Below are positions 25,572 to 33,413 of a DNA stretch of 45,990 nucleotides, in pieces. Below the pieces are notes generated by a model that was not told the DNA's origin, ran no database searches, and worked only from the letters and a program-made list of their open reading frames with translations. This stretch comes from Roseiflexaceae bacterium. Its GTDB lineage: Bacteria > Chloroflexota > Chloroflexia > Chloroflexales > Roseiflexaceae. The stretch covers positions 1-45,990 of the forward strand of contig CANFUF010000012.1 in assembly GCA_947450095.1 (NCBI GenBank), in the 5' to 3' direction. Position numbers and translations under genes: made by a program. Within the stretch, counting starts at the first letter, position 1, and each line of letters starts with the position of its first letter.

Positions 25572-26207
25572 ATGCGTGCACATGCATTTTTGTTTGATCT
25601 TGATAATATGTTGTATCCGGCTCATTCCGGAGTGACGGAAGCACTTGAAGATCGCATGAATGCATATGTGCAACAAGTGAGTGGATTGCCCCGCAAAGAA
25701 GCAGTTGCGCTTCGCCAGCACTACTTTGTTACTTACGGGACGACGTTGCGGGGATTACAACTCTTTCATCATGTTGATGTCGAAACATACCTATACACCG
25801 TCCACGATTTTGATATGCCCCGCTATGTGAAGCCCAATCCCGCCTTAGTGACCCTGATGGCATCGATTAGCGTACCAATGGCAATTTTTACCAATTCCCC
25901 CCGCGAACATGCCCAACGTGCCCTTGATGCAATTGGGCTCACTCACCTAAAAATGCCAATCATCGATATTCGAATGCTCAATTTTTTACCAAAACCGCAT
26001 CCAGATGCGTATCAAATAGCCTTGCAAACAATTAATTGCCCCGCAGAGGGCACCGTGTTTATGGAAGATACCTTACATAATCTTGAGTACGCTAAAACCA
26101 TCGGCTTGACGACGGTGTATATCCCGCATCACGCCGATATGCCAGTGCCCTCATACGTCGATTACTGCTTCCCTGATGCCCAAACCGCAATTACTGCGTT
26201 TTTGTAA
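25572..26207 (+). CDS. HAD-superfamily hydrolase, pyrimidine 5'-nucleotidase-like
   Basis: This is a 211-residue soluble phosphatase. HAD motif I is FDLDNMLYP with the nucleophile D9 and D11; the usual Thr after N is Met (M13). Motif II is FTNS, motif III K in LPKPHPDAY, and motif [15 protein letters not shown]. The overall layout with FDLDN-LYP matches the yeast SDT1/bacterial pyrimidine 5'-nucleotidase group, which dephosphorylates UMP or CMP and related compounds. ATG 25572 has no strong ribosome site. Its 3' end overlaps the convergent YyaL gene by 17 bases. Confidence 0.85.
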   Translation: MRAHAFLFDLDNMLYPAHSGVTEALEDRMNAYVQQVSGLPRKEAVALRQHYFVTYGTTLRGLQLFHHVDVETYLYTVHDFDMPRYVKPNPALVTLMASISVPMAIFTNSPREHAQRALDAIGLTHLKMPIIDIRMLNFLPKPHPDAYQIALQTINCPAEGTVFMEDTLHNLEYAKTIGLTTVYIPHHADMPVPSYVDYCFPDAQTAITAFL

Positions 26208-28233
26208 ATATCCGTTTGAGTTGAGATTGTAACGTTGCCTCATCAAAAATAGGTAACTCACAATGATTGTTTACACAAATATACAGTGTTTCACCGCCAT
26301 TTATGGCGGTTTTGTTTTGACATAATGTAAGGCTCTCATTTCCCTCGGTATAAACCACCACCGCACACAATGGCATTTCCGCCATTGTGTGCACAAGTAA
26401 CTTTCCTGGTGTGCCGGCCACCACGATTTGCACCACGGGATTCAGAAACCATTCAAGTCCACAGAGTGTTTTGCCAAATCCTTGCGGCCAACGTTGCAGA
26501 AGCATGGCAGAATGACCCAGTAATTGCTCTGCCACCAGCGTAAAATATGGTTCACTGATGATTGCATCAAGGCGAAGCAGTAATTCGATGGTCAGTGCAT
26601 TTCCACTCGGTACCGCATTATCGGTGCGATCATTGGGGCGGACGATTAATTGTTCGTGCGTATCCGACGTGTCATAGACAATCTGCGTCTCGGCATCATA
26701 AAACCGTTGCAAGATAGTGCTGGCCGTCTGGGTGGCAAATTGGAGGTGCATAGGGTTGGCACTGGACGTATAGAGCTCAAGTGCGGCATTGGCCAATGCC
26801 GCATAATCATCAAGAAATGCGGGAGTATTGCCACAGACACCATCTTTCCAAATGCGTACCAACTGACCATTTGGCATCATTGTGGCGCATATGAAGTCAA
26901 ATGCGCGCGTTGCGAGCGCAATCCATGCTGGCTTCCCAAAAATACGTCCGGCTTGGGCGAGCGCGCGGATTATCAACCCATTCCACGCCACGATTATTTT
27001 GTCGTCGCGTTGTGGGGCCACGCGGGTCTGACGCACGCTGAGAAGTTTGGCGTTGCACCGTTCGATACAATCTGCCAATGTAGCCGGTGTAATCCCTAGT
27101 GCACCACAGAAAGCCGACTCGTTGATACGCCGATGTAACACATAGGTGTCTTCGAAATTTGGGGTTTGGTCGGCACGCATAGCTGCACGGAACAGCGGTG
27201 CATCGCTGCCGAGCAATTCATCGAGCTCGCTGGCACTCCAAGCATAATACCGCCCTTCTTCGCCTTCGCTATCAGCATCGAGCGCTGAGAAGAATCCACC
27301 GTCTGGGTGAATCATTTCGCGGGTAAGCCAGGTCACGATTTCGTGGCAGATTTGGGCATAGCGCGGGTTGCGTGTCACTTGAAACGCTTCGCTATAGGCG
27401 GTGAGCAACAAGGCATTGTCATACAACATTTTTTCGAAATGAGGAATTTCCCAATGATCATCGACACTATAGCGGGCAAAACCACCACCCACATGGTCAT
27501 ACATGCCCCCTGCCGCCATACCAGCCAATGTCACATCAACCATTGACAGTGATTCAGCGTGTTGTGTGCGCTGATAATCGCGTAATAAAAAACTCATTAC
27601 CATGGCCGGCGGGAATTTGGGCGCGCCACCAAAGCCACCATGAGTGCTATCGAAATCCTGTTGCAAAGTTGTCATAATATTAGTGAGTGAATCAATGGTC
27701 AAGACATCTTCACTTGGGTGCGGTAGCAGTAACTGTGCGATTTCTTCGCGTAGTTGGCCAGCGGCAGTGCGTAATTGTGGGGCACGATCGACCCATGCCG
27801 TATGTACACTTTGCAATACGCGTGTAAACCCAGGGAATTGGCCGCGATCGTGGGGTGGGTAGTAGGTGCCACCGTAGAACGGCTCCCCTTCTGGTGTCAA
27901 AAACAACGTCATTGGCCACCCCCCTTGTCCAGTCATGCGTTGTACCGCCGCCATATAGATGGCATCGATATCGGGGCGCTCTTCGCGATCGACTTTGATA
28001 CAGACAAAATGGGCATTCATGATGGTGGCGATGCCTACATCGCTAAACGATTCGTGTTCCATCACGTGGCACCAATGGCAGGCTGAATAGCCGACACTCA
28101 GGAGAATTGGCTTTTGTTCTGCTTTAGCTCGTGTTAAAGCCTCATTTCCCCATGGATACCAGTCGACGGGATTGTGCGCATGTTGGAGCAGGTATGGTGA
28201 TTGTTCATTGATGAGTCGATTAGGGGTGGTCAT
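26191..28233 (-). CDS. YyaL/SSP411-like protein: thioredoxin-fold plus glucanase-like domain
   Basis: This 680-residue protein is of the DUF255/YyaL (human SPATA20) family. The N-terminal thioredoxin-like domain (about 1-165) starts [24 protein letters not shown] and has the C52HWC55 pair. The remainder is an (alpha/alpha)6-barrel related to N-acylglucosamine epimerases. The molecular function of the family is unsettled. ATG 28233 is preferred; the frame extends to 28269 but lies over the promoter of the divergent GNAT gene. The C-terminal end overlaps the HAD gene by 17 bases. Confidence 0.94.
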   Translation of the reverse strand: MTTPNRLINEQSPYLLQHAHNPVDWYPWGNEALTRAKAEQKPILLSVGYSACHWCHVMEHESFSDVGIATIMNAHFVCIKVDREERPDIDAIYMAAVQRMTGQGGWPMTLFLTPEGEPFYGGTYYPPHDRGQFPGFTRVLQSVHTAWVDRAPQLRTAAGQLREEIAQLLLPHPSEDVLTIDSLTNIMTTLQQDFDSTHGGFGGAPKFPPAMVMSFLLRDYQRTQHAESLSMVDVTLAGMAAGGMYDHVGGGFARYSVDDHWEIPHFEKMLYDNALLLTAYSEAFQVTRNPRYAQICHEIVTWLTREMIHPDGGFFSALDADSEGEEGRYYAWSASELDELLGSDAPLFRAAMRADQTPNFEDTYVLHRRINESAFCGALGITPATLADCIERCNAKLLSVRQTRVAPQRDDKIIVAWNGLIIRALAQAGRIFGKPAWIALATRAFDFICATMMPNGQLVRIWKDGVCGNTPAFLDDYAALANAALELYTSSANPMHLQFATQTASTILQRFYDAETQIVYDTSDTHEQLIVRPNDRTDNAVPSGNALTIELLLRLDAIISEPYFTLVAEQLLGHSAMLLQRWPQGFGKTLCGLEWFLNPVVQIVVAGTPGKLLVHTMAEMPLCAVVVYTEGNESLTLCQNKTAINGGETLYICVNNHCELPIFDEATLQSQLKRIFTKTQ

Positions 28234-28259
28234 ATGTGTACTTTCTCTGCGATAAACGC

Positions 28260-28265
28260 TATGAT
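28260..28265 (+). promoter_or_regulatory. Candidate -10 of the GNAT gene
   Basis: TATGAT lies 27 bases before ATG 28293. The extended TATGATAC reads as GTATCATA on the minus strand, so the same site could also serve the divergent YyaL gene. No strong -35 is visible. Confidence 0.4.
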
Positions 28266-28292
28266 ACAAAAGATTTTTGTAGGAGGCACCTC

Positions 28293-28829
28293 ATGAACGA
28301 AATGACGTTTTTCCCCGCCACACTCACCAGTCCACGCTTGATATGGCGGGGGTTGCAAACTGGCGACGTTGACGTAATCTATCGTCAATTTTCAGACCCT
28401 GACATGTGCGCCTATTTCAGTGATCCGCCTTGTAGTATGGATGAAGCAGCCGATATTATTACTCACTATGCGGATATGCGTCAGCCACGCTATTTACGGT
28501 ACGCTACATTCACGAGCGATACGATGGAGTTTATCGGTACCTGCGGGTATCATTTCTACAATGTAGCGGCCAAACAAGTCGAAATAGGCTATGACGTCTG
28601 GAAGGGGCGCTGGCGCCACGGATACGCCACTGAAATGCTCACCGCTCTCCTGCCGTTGTGCGCCACTCATCTCGGTGTGAACACCATTTACGCCATCATT
28701 GGCCATGACAATCTCGCGTCGCAGGCCAGTGTGCGCAAATTTGGCTTTGTACCCGGGGAGTTTTTGCGCGATGTGAGTGATCACGAACGCCAAACTACCG
28801 CTTGCTGGCACTATCATCCTACTCGATAA
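28293..28829 (+). CDS. GNAT N-acetyltransferase, RimJ/RimL-like
   Basis: This is a 178-residue acetyl-CoA-dependent acyltransferase. It has SPRLIWRGLQTGDVDVIYRQFSDP at the N terminus, EFIGTCGYHFYNVAAKQVEIGYDVWKGRWRHGYATEML (the acetyl-CoA loop is WRHGYATEM) and NLASQASVRKFGFV at the C terminus, all typical of the RimJ/RimL-type family. It may acetylate a protein N terminus, an amine or a drug; the substrate is unknown. AGGAGG at 28281-28286 gives a good ribosome site for ATG 28293. Its 3' end overlaps the DUF192 gene by 11 bases. Confidence 0.9.
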   Translation: MNEMTFFPATLTSPRLIWRGLQTGDVDVIYRQFSDPDMCAYFSDPPCSMDEAADIITHYADMRQPRYLRYATFTSDTMEFIGTCGYHFYNVAAKQVEIGYDVWKGRWRHGYATEMLTALLPLCATHLGVNTIYAIIGHDNLASQASVRKFGFVPGEFLRDVSDHERQTTACWHYHPTR

Positions 28830-29277
28830 CCAAATCGGGGGGAATTGTCACCGTACACTGTTGACCAACCGGTACTGCTTGTTGTGCAAAATACCCGTGC
28901 GCAACCTCGAGCGCATAGCGAACTGGTTGTGGGGCGGTATGGCGGTCGTCTGTACGTGGAGTCATGGACTCAATGGCCAAAATCGTGCCGTCGTCACTGA
29001 GCCATACGATATCAAGCGCTGTGGGGGTATTGTGCATCCAAAAACTAGGTGTCGTCAGTGCGGGGAAGACAAACAGCATCCCATAGTGATCCGGAAGCGG
29101 TTGGCGCTCCATTAATCCCCGGCTCCGCGTGGCCGGGGTGGACACGATGTCCAACTGCATGGGCACGCCGCAACCAGTCAGCGTGCCGTGCACGCTAGCG
29201 GTGGGTGATGAGGTTATGGGGGTGGTGCAACTTGCCAGTAGCCACCCGAGTTGAAGCAAAAGTAACGGCCGCCACAT
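28819..29277 (-). CDS. DUF192 family lipoprotein
   Basis: This is a 152-residue exported protein. The N terminus MWRPLLLLQLGWLLASC ends in a lipobox with C17, so it should be attached to the membrane. The DUF192 core is clear: STPATRSRGLMERQPLPDHYGMLFVF, then FWMHNTPTALDIVWLSDDGTILAIE and YALEVAHGYFAQQAVPVG. The fold is a small beta-barrel of unknown function. The start codon overlaps the stop of a 43-residue lipoprotein gene (TAATG), so the two proteins are coupled. The reading frame opens upstream at 29439, but a signal peptide makes ATG 29277 the better start. Confidence 0.88.
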   Translation of the reverse strand: MWRPLLLLQLGWLLASCTTPITSSPTASVHGTLTGCGVPMQLDIVSTPATRSRGLMERQPLPDHYGMLFVFPALTTPSFWMHNTPTALDIVWLSDDGTILAIESMTPRTDDRHTAPQPVRYALEVAHGYFAQQAVPVGQQCTVTIPPDLVIE

Positions 29278-29408
29278 TAGGGTGTCGTATACGGGTATGG
29301 GTATTGACCGGGATTCGGATATGCCTGATTCCCTTTGCCACACCCACTGATGGTCATAAGACTTGCCAAGAGTAGCATGATAAAAATCACTCGTTTGAGG
29401 TGTTGCAT
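29277..29408 (-). CDS. Small Tyr/Pro-rich lipoprotein, coupled to the DUF192 gene
   Basis: This short gene encodes 43 residues. It begins MQHLKRVIFIMLLLASLMTI, a classical signal sequence, then the lipobox SGC with C23. The 21-residue mature peptide carries PNPGQYPYPYTTP, rich in Pro and Tyr. AGGAG (29415-29419 on the plus-strand complement) lies six bases before ATG 29408, and a likely -10 (TATGAT) at 29435-29440. The stop TAA shares its last base with the ATG of the DUF192 lipoprotein. The strong ribosome site, signal peptide and coupling make it a real gene. I recognise no family. It may form a membrane-surface pair with the DUF192 protein. Confidence 0.78.
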   Translation of the reverse strand: MQHLKRVIFIMLLLASLMTISGCGKGNQAYPNPGQYPYPYTTP

Positions 29409-29434
29409 AATTCGCTCCTGCAATTATTTGTTGT

Positions 29435-29440
29435 ATCATA
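29435..29440 (-). promoter_or_regulatory. Extended -10 of the small-lipoprotein-DUF192 pair
   Basis: On the minus strand, TGT followed by TATGAT (29440-29435) is an extended -10, 26 bases before ATG 29408. The -35 is poor. The rest of 29441-29660 holds no clear gene. Confidence 0.5.
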
Positions 29441-29660
29441 ACACGAGAATATTGTGTGATAGTGAGTGTAGCCGGACAAAGAGAGTAATCCCCACTTTAG
29501 GTCTGTTTTTCACTTCAAAGCAACATTACATCCCTAATGTAGTTTTGAAAACGGGACTTTTTGGCCGTTATATGGGTGTCATTCCCCACTCTGTTAATTC
29601 GTCATGTTGTACAAAAAAACGGTATTATAGCAACGGAATATTTTGTACTTGAGGAAAGCA

Positions 29661-30089
29661 ATGACGTCACCAACACAAATCACTATTCAAACCACCATCG
29701 CCGCCCCAATAGACCACGCTTGGGCATGCTGGACCACCCCTGCGCACATCATGCAGTGGAATGCTGCCTCATCCGACTGGCATACCACCAAGTCGAGTGT
29801 CGATTTGCGTGTGGGCGGGGCGTTTTCGTCGCGTATGGAAGCCAAAGATGGCAGTTTTGGCTTTGATTTTTGGGGTACCTACACCGCCGTCACCGCACCC
29901 ACCACACTGGCTTATACGCTCGGCGATGGTCGCACCGTCAGCATCCAATTTGTGGCCAATGGCGCTGAAACCACCGTCATTGAGCAATTCGAAGCCGAAC
30001 AAACACACCCAGTCGATATGCAAAAAGCAGGTTGGCAATCAATTTTGGACAATTTCGCGGCCTATGCGGTCCGCACACACACCAGCTAA
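29661..30089 (+). CDS. SRPBCC/AHSA1-domain protein
   Basis: This is a 142-residue single-domain protein of the START/Bet v 1-like superfamily, AHSA1 type. It opens with ITIQTTIAAPIDHAWACWTTPAHIMQWNAAS and contains DLRVGGAFSSRMEAKDG and DFWGTYTAVTAPTTLAYTLGDGR, then the C-terminal helix QKAGWQSILDNFAAYA. The fold makes a hydrophobic pocket for ligands; in bacteria most members have no assigned role, some respond to stress or act as cyclases or aromatases. GAGGAAAG before ATG 29661 supports this start. Its stop overlaps the convergent FAD gene by four bases. Confidence 0.92.
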   Translation: MTSPTQITIQTTIAAPIDHAWACWTTPAHIMQWNAASSDWHTTKSSVDLRVGGAFSSRMEAKDGSFGFDFWGTYTAVTAPTTLAYTLGDGRTVSIQFVANGAETTVIEQFEAEQTHPVDMQKAGWQSILDNFAAYAVRTHTS

Positions 30090-31861
30090 TCGGCATCAAC
30101 CAACCCTAATACGACAATCTGCGCACAGACTGACTCCCACGAGTCGGTCTGTGTGATTTGTACGGCACTATGGGGTACTCCGTGTGCTACGAGGCAGTTC
30201 ATTAGGGCCGCGTATGAATCCGCAGCTAATGGTTCGGTAAGCGCAATTTCGAGACGCTGTGCCCGCTCCCCTTGGCCAATCACTCCATTGAGGATCAACC
30301 ATTGGGTCGCCATAAATGCGGGGTGGTGGGGCGGTACATCAATCGCCCATGCGACGGGATGCCCCAGCGCCAGTAACTTTTTTTGCACAAATGAAACAGA
30401 GACATCAGCAGGAGTAACGTGTTGCCGACACGCCACGTGGGCAATTAGGCCCGCGGCCACCCCGATATTCCACTCAACGGGGTGCAGGCGGTATGAGCCG
30501 TTTGATAAATGAGTAGTGGCAATGTTTTTGCAGCTGAGCACGAGATTATGACAATCTGGCGGGATGAGGGCACCCATGGGAATTTGGAATGGCCGCGTGG
30601 GCGCAAACATGCTGGTTGGGTTACCTGGGGCTGGATGGAGATCCATAAAATACCAGCCAATCCCCACACTGTCCGGATAGACTTTCGCACGGGCCAGTGG
30701 CTGTGATGTAACGAGCAGGTCTTCGGCGACGATGCGCCTCAACCCTGGCGTACGGCGTGACTCGCGGATGTAGGGCGCCATCGACAGGCCGTCATTTGTA
30801 CCCATAATGTCGGGGCGTAGTTTGAGCTCAGGATAGCCAAATCCAGTACCATCATCACGGGGTACTTCGGTTTGCAACCAATACAAAAAGGCCAGCGACA
30901 AGCGTTTGGCTTCATCGATACGCTGGGCATAGGTCTGGGCATCGACATCGATAATGGTGCCGTGGTGATAATCGTTGCTATTCCAGTTGATGAGGGCGAT
31001 ATCGGGCGTGGTAGGAGTGGTGTGTTGGCCATCCCACAGGCGGCGATAGGTCCAGAACGGGGGTAATCCGGTGGGGCCATCTTCAAACATGCGAAACGGT
31101 CGCGCTTCGCCATCGTTACCGGTGAGCGTCAATGTGAACGGTTGGCGATCACGCAAGGCTGCGTAACCTTCGGGTTTGACGATGACATGCGACTCGTGGG
31201 GACAGAACTCTACGGCAAAGCCGTAGGTGAATCCTTGGATTTCGTGCGGTCGCGCCTGGAGCGGTGCAGTATGTTCATCTGTATCCAATTTTGATTCGGC
31301 TCCAGTAACATACTGCAAATTGGCCAATGCCAATAAATCGCCATGTTCGCTGGCATCAATCACTTGCGTCGGTTGGATCGTGAACTGCTGCTGCAATATG
31401 GTACGACACGTTATTGAAGTGATGGTGTACGCAGATTTTTCGACATGAATAGGGACAGATTCGTAATATACCGTTAATTGGCCACAGGCAACAAATGGTG
31501 CAATAAGTTCTTGAAGGGCATCAGCAGCAACTCCTGGAAAAAAGCAGAGATTACTTACCCAGGCATTCCCTGGATTGAAATTCGCTTCATCAGTGATTGT
31601 GATACCATACAGGGAAGCCATACGCTGCCGAATCAGTTGTCGGAGCCGCAGATAGAGTGGTGATCCCCCAAACGTTTCGATGAATTGATGTTCATCGAGC
31701 GCGCTCACGCCTTGGCTACTCAACTGGCCACCCAGCCAGCGCTGTGGCGCAATCAGCACCACCGTCGATCCTTGGTCAAGAGCGGTCAATGCAGCAGCCA
31801 CGGCGCCGAGACCACCACCGATAATACAAATGTCTGTTTGAATGATATGCGAGGCCGTCAT
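30086..31861 (-). CDS. FAD-dependent oxidoreductase (FAD_oxidored family)
   Basis: This 591-residue flavoprotein opens with the dinucleotide-binding motif DICIIGGGLGAVAAALTALDQGSTVVLI and has the family motif RWLGGQLSSQGVSALDE. Further conserved parts are VIDASEHGDLLALA, GNPTSMFAPTRPFQIPMGALIP and NLVLSCKNIATTH. Members of this group are largely uncharacterised flavin oxidases or dehydrogenases, some acting on sugars or prenyl compounds. Start ATG 31861 has GAGG seven to eight bases away and overlaps the start codon of the divergent gene by two bases, so the upstream region lies in the other gene. The signal sequence is absent; cytosolic. Confidence 0.88.
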   Translation of the reverse strand: MTASHIIQTDICIIGGGLGAVAAALTALDQGSTVVLIAPQRWLGGQLSSQGVSALDEHQFIETFGGSPLYLRLRQLIRQRMASLYGITITDEANFNPGNAWVSNLCFFPGVAADALQELIAPFVACGQLTVYYESVPIHVEKSAYTITSITCRTILQQQFTIQPTQVIDASEHGDLLALANLQYVTGAESKLDTDEHTAPLQARPHEIQGFTYGFAVEFCPHESHVIVKPEGYAALRDRQPFTLTLTGNDGEARPFRMFEDGPTGLPPFWTYRRLWDGQHTTPTTPDIALINWNSNDYHHGTIIDVDAQTYAQRIDEAKRLSLAFLYWLQTEVPRDDGTGFGYPELKLRPDIMGTNDGLSMAPYIRESRRTPGLRRIVAEDLLVTSQPLARAKVYPDSVGIGWYFMDLHPAPGNPTSMFAPTRPFQIPMGALIPPDCHNLVLSCKNIATTHLSNGSYRLHPVEWNIGVAAGLIAHVACRQHVTPADVSVSFVQKKLLALGHPVAWAIDVPPHHPAFMATQWLILNGVIGQGERAQRLEIALTEPLAADSYAALMNCLVAHGVPHSAVQITQTDSWESVCAQIVVLGLVDAD

Positions 31862-32639
31862 GACCATTCCTCTCTTTTGCACATTAAATGCCATCGGTGC
31901 GGGAACCGGTAAGGATGCTCCCCCTGATTGGGAATTTAGTAGTCGTTCGCTCGATGCCTACGCCAATCTTATGCTCGGCGCAGGATTTTTTCCAACCATT
32001 TTTGTATCCCCAGAATCAGCGCGGGCTCATGCCCCCATGCTCGAAGAGCTCAGCGAACGTGGCTGTGAACTGGGGTTACTGGTTTCACCCAGCCAGTCGA
32101 GCATTTTTCCATCCAAAAAACCAATGGGGGTGCTATCAATAGCCGAACAGCGGATTGCGATTACGCAAGCGCGCGATGTATTTACCCAATTTTTATCCCA
32201 TATTCCCAAAAGTATCCGTACAGGGTTTTATTCGGGAACGGCACAGACATTAGAATTATGTCAAACACTTGGATTTACTCATACGTCTATTACGCTGCCT
32301 GGAGCGCAATTACGCCAACTTGGGACAGTGTGGCCAAGCGACGTACCGATCCGTCGTAGTCCGATTATTGATATCCCGGTGACGAGTAACCCAGACGAAA
32401 AACTGTTTAATCGGTTCCCACTCTATCTAAGTCCAGAATTCGGTACCGCCACATCGATAGCCGCACTCGTAGCCCGCGGTATTGGCAACGGCCACGTGTG
32501 CGTCACCGGCAGCACTGCAAGCGAATATGGTTCGCCACATGGGGTAATCGACGCAAATAGTGATGCGCTGATAACAGCCCTACTCGATGCCGAATCACTG
32601 CGTGCGTACCGTGTCTGCGACTACACGCCAGCGCCATAA
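31860..32639 (+). CDS. Polysaccharide-deacetylase-like protein, possibly inactive
   Basis: This is a 259-residue protein that resembles the NodB/polysaccharide deacetylase fold: LDAYANLMLGAGFFPTIFVSPESARAHAPMLEELSERGCELGLLV, then RTGFYSGTAQTLELCQTLGFTHTSI, and a C-terminal strand near IDANSDALITALLD. In active members the GCELGLLVSP segment usually reads E-I-G-x-H, supplying a metal-binding His. Here it is L-V, so catalysis may be lost or changed. GAGG lies five bases before ATG 31860, which overlaps the divergent FAD gene start. Its 3' end overlaps cruF by 45 bases. Moderate confidence in the fold, low in the activity. Confidence 0.6.
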   Translation: MTIPLFCTLNAIGAGTGKDAPPDWEFSSRSLDAYANLMLGAGFFPTIFVSPESARAHAPMLEELSERGCELGLLVSPSQSSIFPSKKPMGVLSIAEQRIAITQARDVFTQFLSHIPKSIRTGFYSGTAQTLELCQTLGFTHTSITLPGAQLRQLGTVWPSDVPIRRSPIIDIPVTSNPDEKLFNRFPLYLSPEFGTATSIAALVARGIGNGHVCVTGSTASEYGSPHGVIDANSDALITALLDAESLRAYRVCDYTPAP

Positions 32640-33413
32640 AATAACACTGAGTACGGCAACAAACAGCACAGACATTGCAACCGCTAGCCAATATCCCCGT
32701 TGCGCGTTCATCGTAACAAACATGCCCGTGCTTCCTATCAAATTGGCAATCGCAAATGGGGTTTGCCCACGGGTAGTCTGCATCAGGCGCAATAAATCAA
32801 GATCGCACAGATACGCAAGGATAGTCCCCACGGCCCACCATCCTACAAAATTGACGAGTGGAACGCCATAATAGAGGCCTGGTGCCGTCCATACCCAATA
32901 ATGATTAATCAGGGTTGCGACCGGTTCAATTTGAATGTCAAAAATCATAATTGCGACGCCACAACCAATCGCACGGATCCAACGGGGAGCGTGAGGCCAC
33001 GCCATATAAACCAGCGACCATGAACCAACCAGTGACATCAGCCAGGCAAACAAAATCACCACTGGCACCGTGGCAAAGAGCTGAGGGCCAAGCACGGTGG
33101 TGTAGTCATAGGCACCAAAAGGGATGTCATAGGTGGCGCCGACATACTCGACAAACAATGCACCCAGCATGATAATGCATATCGTTCGCCAGGCAGCACG
33201 GCCAAGGTAGGCATACAGATAGAGCGCAATACTCGCCCCTTGTAACAACAAAAAGACCCCACCAAAGCCACGGGCCGAATCGGGAACAAGATTAGCCAGC
33301 AAAAAAATCATACTCCCGGGATACATGGCGCAATACAGTAAAAAAATAATGCGCGCCCAACGGGCCTGATGGTGCCATATGGTGGTTTGCCACCAATTAT
33401 GCAGATTCGCCAT
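32595..33413 (-). CDS. cruF: CruF-type carotenoid 1',2'-hydratase
   Basis: This 272-residue membrane protein has about seven predicted transmembrane segments. The block ALFVEYVGATYDIPFGAYDYTTVLGP, then PVVILFAWLMSLVGSW, FDIQIEPVATLINHYWVWTAPGLYYGVPLVNFVGWW, is the signature of the CruF/CrtC-like DUF422 family. CruF adds water to the psi end of gamma-carotene, and the product is often glycosylated and acylated in filamentous Chloroflexi. GGAGG lies before ATG 33413. The start lies inside the hyuB 3' end (17-base overlap), so the two are cotranscribed. No other carotenoid gene is in the window. Confidence 0.85.
   Translation of the reverse strand: MANLHNWWQTTIWHHQARWARIIFLLYCAMYPGSMIFLLANLVPDSARGFGGVFLLLQGASIALYLYAYLGRAAWRTICIIMLGALFVEYVGATYDIPFGAYDYTTVLGPQLFATVPVVILFAWLMSLVGSWSLVYMAWPHAPRWIRAIGCGVAIMIFDIQIEPVATLINHYWVWTAPGLYYGVPLVNFVGWWAVGTILAYLCDLDLLRLMQTTRGQTPFAIANLIGSTGMFVTMNAQRGYWLAVAMSVLFVAVLSVILWRWRVVADTVRTQ

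Noticed and set aside
26650-27099. 149-residue frame antisense to the YyaL gene
   Set aside because: It lies wholly inside a conserved gene on the other strand, with no start signals.
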